Both the position numbers and the translations under genes were made by a program. Positions 57,458 to 64,000 of a stretch of 64,000 bases of DNA are shown here, piece after piece; within the stretch, counting starts at the first letter, position 1, and each line of letters starts with the position of its first letter. Location: positions 79,562 to 143,561 of the forward strand of contig NOWV01000191.1 in the NCBI GenBank assembly GCA_003344405.1, written 5' to 3'. This DNA comes from Trichoplax sp. H2 (taxonomy: Eukaryota > Placozoa > Uniplacotomia > Trichoplacea). The notes below the pieces were generated by a model. The model was not told the DNA's origin, did no database searches, and was given only the letters and a program-made list of their open reading frames with translations.

Positions 57458-60400
57458 TTAAATTTCTTCCATCAGATCTTCAGCTCCCGGTAGAGCTGAA
57501 CTGTTTCTTTTGAGACGTCCTTGTGATGAATTTGACCTATTAAATTGAAGTGCGGTAGTTATACGAAGACATACAGTCATTGAAAAACTATTTGATTACT
57601 TTAATTTTCATGAGATATCGTACTAAACTCATACCCCGTGCTATTATTTCTAGATAATTGACTGGAATTTTTACGTAGAGAACGGGTTTTAGGTAAAGCT
57701 GGAAGATCGTCAGCATCCGACTTTATTGCTGCTCCTCGGCGCTTTCTCCTATTTATAAAGAACATCAAGTCAACAACAATATCCCACTTATTTGCAATTC
57801 TACACTAAGCTTACAAAAATCTGAATCACATTGACTGAAACCACTTTATTAATACCTCTTAGCTGTAGGTGCGACACAAATATTACTAACAGTATCTTCA
57901 AGCATTAAACTTGAACTCGGTAAGCTATTTTCATTTTCAGTGGAGGTCGAGCTAGTACCAGGTCCACTATGACTTGTACCCGGCAATAATAAATCGTCTT
58001 CTTCTTCCTCTTTCTCGACTTTACATAGTAACAGAGTAAGCAACGTTTACATATAGTGTTTTATTCCTTATGTTTATTTACTATAGCGAAATTTATACCT
58101 TTAATTTTCTCCTCCATCTTGACACTGGTAGGAAACGTGGGCATATTCCTAACTAAAAAAAGGAACAGCCCATGTACCAGTCAAGATAAAAAAACACCAC
58201 AATAGTTGTCAACAATACTGCCAAGAATTCTTTTAATGCCACAGCATTAATTGTATGCAGTAGCAAATTAATTACCTTGATTTGTAAGTGTCCTAATTTT
58301 ATTCTTCTTGCTATTGAGTACTCGAATGAACTATACAATTTACATGATACCGATATTAGTATTATTTATTTGCAAAGGGATTTTTCATTAATCAATACCA
58401 TGTAGTAGCAAATACAATATAAAGTATTCTAGCTGAAGTCAACTTTCTGATATCTTGGCTTTATCACTTACTTTGCCATACATGTCCACTTCTAAGTTCT
58501 CTTTTGTAACTACAAATTCCTCGAGATTCTAATTTTGTATACATTATATATTCAATTTAATGAGTCACTTAGCATTAAAAATATGGGTATTTCTACGTTG
58601 TCCTAACTTACCTTGAGAGATTCAGCTCTCTCGCTAGATAGACGTTCATTTGTAGAATTAAGCGATGCAATATTCATCTAAAAGTGATATTAATGGCAAC
58701 TGGAGTAAGGATACGCAATCAATATACACTTTATTTCTAAAATATCGAGTATAATTAGCTACATGGCAAATGGACCGTTACAAAAAAAGTTACAAAGTAA
58801 ATTACTTTTAAGTTCGAAATTTGGCTCAAGCTGAAATCAAATAATTCGCTTATAATTGCTTTCGGGTCAGTGACTGCGGCCATTTTTAATTTACCAAGCT
58901 GAAACTAAAGGAAGTGACAGCAAGGATATTAATCACTTTCATCGATTTGAATTTCCTTTCATCAGAATTGTTAAGACCAATAGGATTGGAAACAAATGTG
59001 AAAGTTGCATCATTTTGTCAATATACTTTATGATGTCTAATTCATCTAGTGCACATTACCCAGCTTTAGTATTAGCTTTAATATTAGAATATCATAAAGC
59101 TTACTTTCATATCTTCGCTTCTTAGGTACTTCTTCCAAGCAAACTATGCCAAGAGAAAGATTATTGTTATTAGTCAATTAATGCCTAATCTTTGAATAAA
59201 ATCTAAATGTAGCTATGCAACCGTTCGAGTAATTCAATATCAAGTTATGCATGATGACGATGCAATTTCAATTTACAACAGTTTTAGGGATGATCATTTG
59301 TAGAGTCTGTCATCACTTTTAATCATGTCTTCAATTTTAATAGCAACCTCGACAGTGTTATGGTCCGGCAGCAAGGAGACGCCGAAGTGAAAATTAGAAT
59401 TGGCGGAAGAATTTGCTGTAAATGCTTTCTTTGTCTGTTTTAAATATTCATGCAAGTCCATTTGAACACTTCTAGCCAATCGGTTAGCAACACCATCGGT
59501 AACTGTAAGAGACATCAAGAAAGAATAAGCAAGTGTAGAGCATAGCGGCGTGAAATTGATCAGCCGAATTACGTACGGTAGCGGAGAGGTAAGCAATCAT
59601 CCTAGTCAAGTATGAATAGCTAGTAGAACTATTTGCATGGAAAGTCTTCTCTAAATTAGTTAAGGTACAGTACAGTATGTATACGAGCTTATCTAATATA
59701 TTATTTCCTAATACAATATCATTTATATTGGCATGGAAAATCCTATATAAACTAGGTAAGATATACTGCATACGTATGAGCTGATATTGATTATTTTATC
59801 TCATAATACGACACTATTATTATTACTATTTTTGACCATCTAGTTGGTTTGTTCGACTAATGTCAATGCAATGGATATCATTCAGATCCTCTTCTAGCCC
59901 ATTATAGGATGTAATCAAGACAGTAGACACACGATGTAATTTGCGTCAATGAATTCTAATATAACTCATAGTCAACTACTCGTAGAACCAACTGGTTGCG
60001 CCATGACGACTCTGTTGCCGTCCAATCCGTGTGATGTTTCCAATCGATATTAATCCATGGGATTGTGTTGTAGTGCAGCATAGAATGCTGTCAAGAAAGT
60101 ATACAGCATATAATTTGCTTGAATCATTTCAAATACAACTTATAGACTTAAAAGAGGAGTACTTATTCTAGTAGTGTGCAACAAATGGCCTGTTATCCCT
60201 AACTGGCTGCACAATGACAACTCTATCTATAGCCGTCCAATCCGTATAATGATTCCAATCGATGCTAATCAATCGGATCAAGTTGTAGTGCGGCATAGGA
60301 TGCTGCCAAGAAAGTACACACCATGTCATTTGCTTGAATCATTTGAAATGCAACCGACAGAATTGTAAGAGGAGTACTCATTCTAAGCGTGTGCAACTGA

Positions 60401-60738
60401 TGAACTGCTATCACGAACTGGCTGTATACGACTCCGAAGCCGTCCAATCCGTGAGATGCTGATACTACAATCCAATTCTCCAAGCTAAAGCAAAGCCCAT
60501 ACCATTCCTATCATAATCTCTATCCATATAGCAGAAAGGCTACGTCGTATATCAGCGATTACAACTAATTGGATCGCATGACTTGAGCTAGTTAGTGCTT
60601 ACCTACAGTATGCCAAGCACTTTGGCCATCGGTTAAGAAGAGCTTACACAATTGATCGACATCGTCATTCTCCCATGAAGTCATCAAGTAATACTTCTGA
60701 CCAGCAGCTTCAATACGACAAAGATATTTCTCCTCCAT
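57458..60738 (-). CDS. XRCC4: XRCC4, DNA ligase IV scaffold of non-homologous end joining
   Basis: This nuclear scaffold binds DNA ligase IV and XLF during double-strand-break repair. Eleven exons, 5' to 3': 60738-60603, 59502-59354, 59143-59105, 58904-58806, 58677-58612, 58528-58472, 58330-58276, 58152-58099, 58018-57856, 57748-57635, 57536-57458. They sum to 1011 bases, 336 codons and a stop, the same size as human XRCC4. The head domain carries YYLMTSWEN and LFLTDGQSAWHTV, matching the human head near LTDGHSAW. The long coiled coil follows (SNLKMNIASLNSTNERLSSE, KENLEVDMYGKF, VLNSKKNKIRTL). An acidic Glu run precedes a basic KRRKRR patch, a probable nuclear localisation signal. The tail ends GAEDLMEEI, like the vertebrate PEDLFDEI terminus. 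Exon 2 could end at 59354 or 59348; both donors are weak. The small exon 3 is assigned by frame and by fit to the expected beta strand. Confidence 0.93.
59635..59810. repeat. Degenerate tandem duplication in XRCC4 intron 1, period ~96
   Basis: Two units beginning gcatggaaa (59635 and 59731) share a diverged series of blocks ending cctaatac/ctcataatac. Confidence 0.65.
59990..60475. repeat. Tandem repeat in XRCC4 intron 1, ~2.3 units of ~210 bp
   Basis: The anchor gccgtccaatccgt occurs at about 60017, 60232 and 60439. Between anchors the units share gtagtgc, a gcatagaatgctg/gcataggatgctg block, caagaaagtac, ttgcttgaatcattt and gaggagtact. Open frames here on both strands are by-products of the repeat. 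Confidence 0.85.
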
Positions 60739-61797
60739 GATAGTAGTCCTCTTGTCAATTCTTCCTTTTAAACTACCGATCGTCTTTTCCTTTTACTTCT
60801 AGCAGCTAGAGTAGTCCAGATGAGATTGAAATATTGCGTGCAGGATAAGGCAGCAGCGGCGTAGGATTAACGACACAATCGGTCCGGTACTAGTACCTTG
60901 TTCCCTTGGACTATCTACTGTATCAAATAAAGGCAGTGATACCATACTGTAGCAGTCATGATGCTAGTGAGTCTGGATTGTGACTCACAACACCTAGGGG
61001 GGGTTGGGGGGTGTGTCAGAACATGTTTTCATCGTTGATTCTGGTCTATCATGAAAGATCCTCTTGGCCGAGTATTGATCGTAGTAAGCATTGATGAGGT
61101 TAACATACAGTAAAATAGAGCTATTTTAGCCCTATTTGTAAAGTTATTTTGTGATTTAAAGGTTATTGGGTAGGGCTGTGGCCGACTTTAGTACTGATAG
61201 TACTAATACTGATACATCTATCCAATCTATAGCCTACTGTATGATTTAGGTTCCAATTTGGGCGGACCCGCTGTGAATCTCTTCAAACCTTCCATATCCG
61301 TCCGTCTGTTATGGATAGACTCCAGTACGAATAAAGTATTGCTAGGCAATACTCATAGTAAAGCAGTATTAATTCAGTCGTAGAATGGACATAGTATAGT
61401 CGATGGTCGACAAACGTTCCTAGGTTACGGTGGTGAAGGAGCAAAGCAATTTGCTGCTAGGCTAGTAGGAAAGAAGAATTTTGTCATCAAGTTGAAATTA
61501 GCTTGGCATCCAACGTTTTTAATCGCTTGCAACCCTTGCAATTGTCCCCTAATAGACTACTGTAGCTGCCAGTCGTTCTCAAGACGATAGCAACCCACTT
61601 ACACTAGTACTATTACTTTATGAACAAGGTGAGAGCAGTCATTTTACAGTCTGGTGCTCATCGACACGTTGTTGCACACTTGCACATATTTTATAGCAGC
61701 AAAATCATTTTACTAGGCAGACTAAAAGCGTGTTGCAATTGGTAACATTCATTCAAGCTCAAAATTGATTGATTATTAAGCTTCGATCAAGCACATC
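60739..61797. other. Divergent intergenic region with G-rich tract
   Basis: This 1.06 kb region lies between the start codons of XRCC4 (minus) and the HABP4-like exon (plus), so it may be a shared promoter region. It contains a run of seven G, TT and six G at 60997-61011, unusual in this AT-rich DNA. I see no ORF of interest. Confidence 0.55.
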
Positions 61798-61993
61798 ATG
61801 TCTTCACCGGATAAAAATCAAGGTAAAAATGCCAATCGAAACTTGGTCGATAGTGACCAACTCAATCCGATGAAAGAAGATCGATCGAAACAAAAAGTGG
61901 ATAAAAATACCAAGATGGCTACTGAAGACAGTAAAAATAAGGCTATGGACAGGCATTCGCGTATGGGTAAAGGGCGTGGAGAGCCGAAGAAAG
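61798..61993 (+). CDS. First exon of a likely HABP4/SERBP1/Stm1-family RNA-binding protein
   Basis: The ATG frame encodes 65 residues, highly charged and rich in Lys, Asp and Asn, ending MDRHSRMGKGRGEPKK. A phase-1 donor (G then gtcagt) follows at 61994. The DRHS-x-x-G-+-G-E-x-K-K pattern matches the conserved start of the HABP4/PAI-RBP1 family domain, which continues with a GAG..NWG-type stretch in relatives; these proteins bind mRNA and idle ribosomes. I cannot find the next exon before 64000, so the rest is probably beyond the window or in a form I missed. Read through without splicing, the frame ends at 62037 with 79 codons. Family assignment rests on one short motif. Confidence 0.45.
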
Positions 61994-62553
61994 GTCAGTT
62001 ATTACCTATATCCATGATGATAGATAATGAGCAATGATATTGTTGTTAAAATAGAGGATGGATAACATTGCAATCGTCTTCCTATCTGTAAAGCCAGAAT
62101 CTACATCTCTATACGGTAGAAATAGATGCCTAACTAGCATACAATGTAGCATCTTGACGATCGGTTGTTTTAATCTTGGTCTACAACTATTTCGAATAGA
62201 CCTACTCAAATCATTTTCCATCGATCAATGACCACAACTGCCTTAATCCATCCAAAATGGCAGAGACATACTTCAACTCGTAAGGAAATGATCTCTAGAC
62301 TGCTTAACGGCCATACTTTATCTTCTATCTACCTAATAATAACAGTATAAAATCGACGGCTATTACAGTCTATGCCACAGCACAACCATCGCGAATTTGT
62401 CCCAGAAAGAGACTGTTTCAAATAGATTCTTAATTCATCCAAATCCCTATCCAATATTGCAAAGAAAATGATCAATGCGTCTCAATCACAGTTGTTCATT
62501 ACATCGAATCAATAATACTAATCGAGCGATTTCGCTCGTTCCTGTATGCCATA
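61994..62553. other. No recognised gene
   Basis: This stretch follows the putative donor of the HABP4-like exon and is probably its first intron. No conserved segment is visible. Confidence 0.4.
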
Positions 62554-63260
62554 ACAACAGTGTTATTGGCACAAGCACTGCCAGTAAGAAAGGCCAGAAC
62601 AAAAAATCAATGGCGTTCCTACGCTAGGAATGGAAAGCTCATTCCCTTTAAAAGAGGCTCCGACTTAATTAGTGATGATTGTGATTACACCCCAATAATT
62701 GACTGTAGTTGTCCATTACACCTAATCGACAATACTAAGCTAACGATATCGCTAGTTCTGACAACAGCACAGCCAGTAAGAAAGGCTAAGAACAAAAAAA
62801 TCAACGGTATTCCTGTGTTAGGAAAGGAAAGCTCATTCCCTATAAAAGGCTCCAACTTGAATGGTGATGGTTGTAAATACATCCCAATAATTGACTGTAG
62901 TTGTCCATTACACCTAATCAACCATTACTATGCTAACGATATCGCTAGTTCCCCATAGGCCATGACAACAGCATTATGGACAAGAGCCAGGCCAGTAAGA
63001 AAGACCAAAAACAAAAAAAAATCAACGGTATACCTGTGGTAGGAAAGGAAAGCTCATTCCCTATAAAAGAGGCTCCAACTTGAATGGTGATGGTTGTTAA
63101 TACATCCCAATAATTATATATAATTGACTGTAGTTGTCCATTACACTTAATCAACAATACTAAGCTAACGATATCGCTAGTTCCCCCTAGGCCATGACAA
63201 CATCATTATTGACACGAGCAAAGTCGGTAAGAAAGGCCAAAAAAACAAAAAAAATCAACG
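62554..63260. repeat. Tandem repeat, ~3.3 units of 204-232 bp, partly open reading frame
   Basis: The anchor acaacag/acaacat recurs at 62554, 62761, 62965 and 63197. Each unit contains cagtaagaaaggc-type, aatcaacggt-type, gaaagctcattccct, ccaataatt, gactgtagttgtccattaca and taacgatatcgctagtt blocks. Frame +1 is open without an ATG from 62560 to 62955 across nearly two units, repeating IIDCSCPLHLI. Unit 3 carries non-triplet indels that close it. I read it as a minisatellite-like array, not a gene. Confidence 0.85.
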
Positions 63261-64000
63261 GTGAAGAGCAAGATAGATATCCTGCTAGCTTCCCAATTCG
63301 CACTTGATTGCAGTATATAGCTGACCGATTTTTACGTTTGCAGCACTGTTCAAAGGCCCATATTTTACTGGTCAGTTTTTATTTACAATTTGTACTAGTC
63401 AATATCCACCGCTGCTTGACAAGTAGTAATAATAAATAAATTGAAATACCTAAACTGAGAACATCGATCAAGTCAATCTATCTTTTTTAACGCCAATATC
63501 AAACACCTTGTCCCATTTTCCTATATGTCAAGCTTAAAAGTAAGAAATGCAATCGAATCAACGAATGCATGGCTTATCAAGGAGCCGAATTGATCCGGCT
63601 CCAATTATGACTATAGCATGTTAAGTCTACATCTCACTGTGCTCTTGCTGCACTTCATTTTTGACCGCATTGCATCGTAGTAAATAATCCATAATTGTAT
63701 ATCGTGCGTTTAAAACGAATATTCTACACCCTTTAGTAGAATAACGACGGTGCTGCAATCTGCAAGCGTTGCATTGTAATATAGCTCATCGATTTTAACG
63801 TCTTGTACAATCGATGATCATATCACACAAAATGAGCAGTTAACGAAGGAGTCAATCTTACCTGTTTTACACGCCAACCTAACATGTACTGTAAGCACTC
63901 ATGCAGCCTCTTATAAAACCCAAATCGTGGCACAAATTAATTAATTATATATTGTACAAGTGTATGTATGCAATGGATTTTGTTATAAATTAGAGTCTAT
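63261..64000. other. No recognised gene
   Basis: AT-rich sequence up to the window edge; no ORF with recognisable features and no clear repeat. Confidence 0.5.

Noticed and set aside
59294-59347. Tail of the open frame after XRCC4 exon 2 (IKIEDMIKSDD...)
   Set aside because: Intron read-through. Only a phase-0 end at 59354 or 59348 joins to the next conserved XRCC4 strand encoded at 59143-59105.
60174-60483. Overlapping frames on both strands in XRCC4 intron 1
   Set aside because: Both follow the ~210-bp intronic tandem repeat; no domain, and no start with supporting context.

Overview
The window looks like nuclear DNA of an early-branching animal. It is AT-rich, with GT-AG introns, many of them about 80-200 bases long. 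It carries metazoan-type genes: the Notch effector RBPJ, an XRCC4 of almost vertebrate length and a thrombospondin-family extracellular protein. A placozoan (Trichoplax or Hoilungia type) fits best; this is inference from base composition and gene content, and a sponge or cnidarian is not excluded. Open frames in a single reading frame do not describe these genes, so I rebuilt them by following splice sites and codon phase by eye. Each complete model stays in frame from start to stop; the last entry below is a partial gene.

Layout. Bases 1-1620 hold three near-identical copies of a ~0.66 kb unit, separated by two 20-N gaps and differing in the number of 31-bp minisatellite units. They look like alleles or collapsed copies that were not merged in assembly. 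Bases 1682-6259 (minus strand) are a two-exon dithiol glutaredoxin with a CPYC active site and an acylation-type N-terminus. Its 4.2 kb intron contains a third gap flanked by a 204-bp duplication. Bases 6260-24083 are a 17.8 kb stretch in which I recognise no gene, only repeats and hairpins. Bases 24084-30605 (plus) are a five-exon RBPJ/CSL gene. Bases 30606-37249 hold no recognised gene but include local tandem duplications.

Bases 37250-56300 (plus) are the outstanding feature: a 65-exon gene for a secreted protein of about 2732 residues. In order it has a signal peptide, LRRNT, about 36 leucine-rich repeats (nearly one exon each, all introns phase 2), LRRCT, a fibronectin-III-like segment, a fibro-slime domain, cadherin-like repeats, a Cys-rich region, EGF-like repeats, thrombospondin type-3 calcium repeats, a thrombospondin C-terminal domain, a LamG-like domain and a pentabasic furin-type site near the C-terminus. 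It amounts to a complete thrombospondin C-terminal half fused to an LRR/fibro-slime/cadherin N-terminal half.

Bases 57458-60738 (minus, tail-to-tail with it) are an 11-exon XRCC4 gene of 336 codons, including the conserved acidic C-terminal tail and a basic nuclear-localisation patch. Upstream of XRCC4, and divergent from it, bases 61798-61993 look like the first exon of an HABP4/SERBP1/Stm1-family RNA-binding protein. The rest of the right end holds a ~205-230 bp tandem repeat and no recognised gene.

The genes do not form a pathway. They act in thiol redox control (glutaredoxin), Notch-responsive transcription (RBPJ), extracellular matrix or adhesion (the LRR-thrombospondin) and non-homologous end joining (XRCC4).
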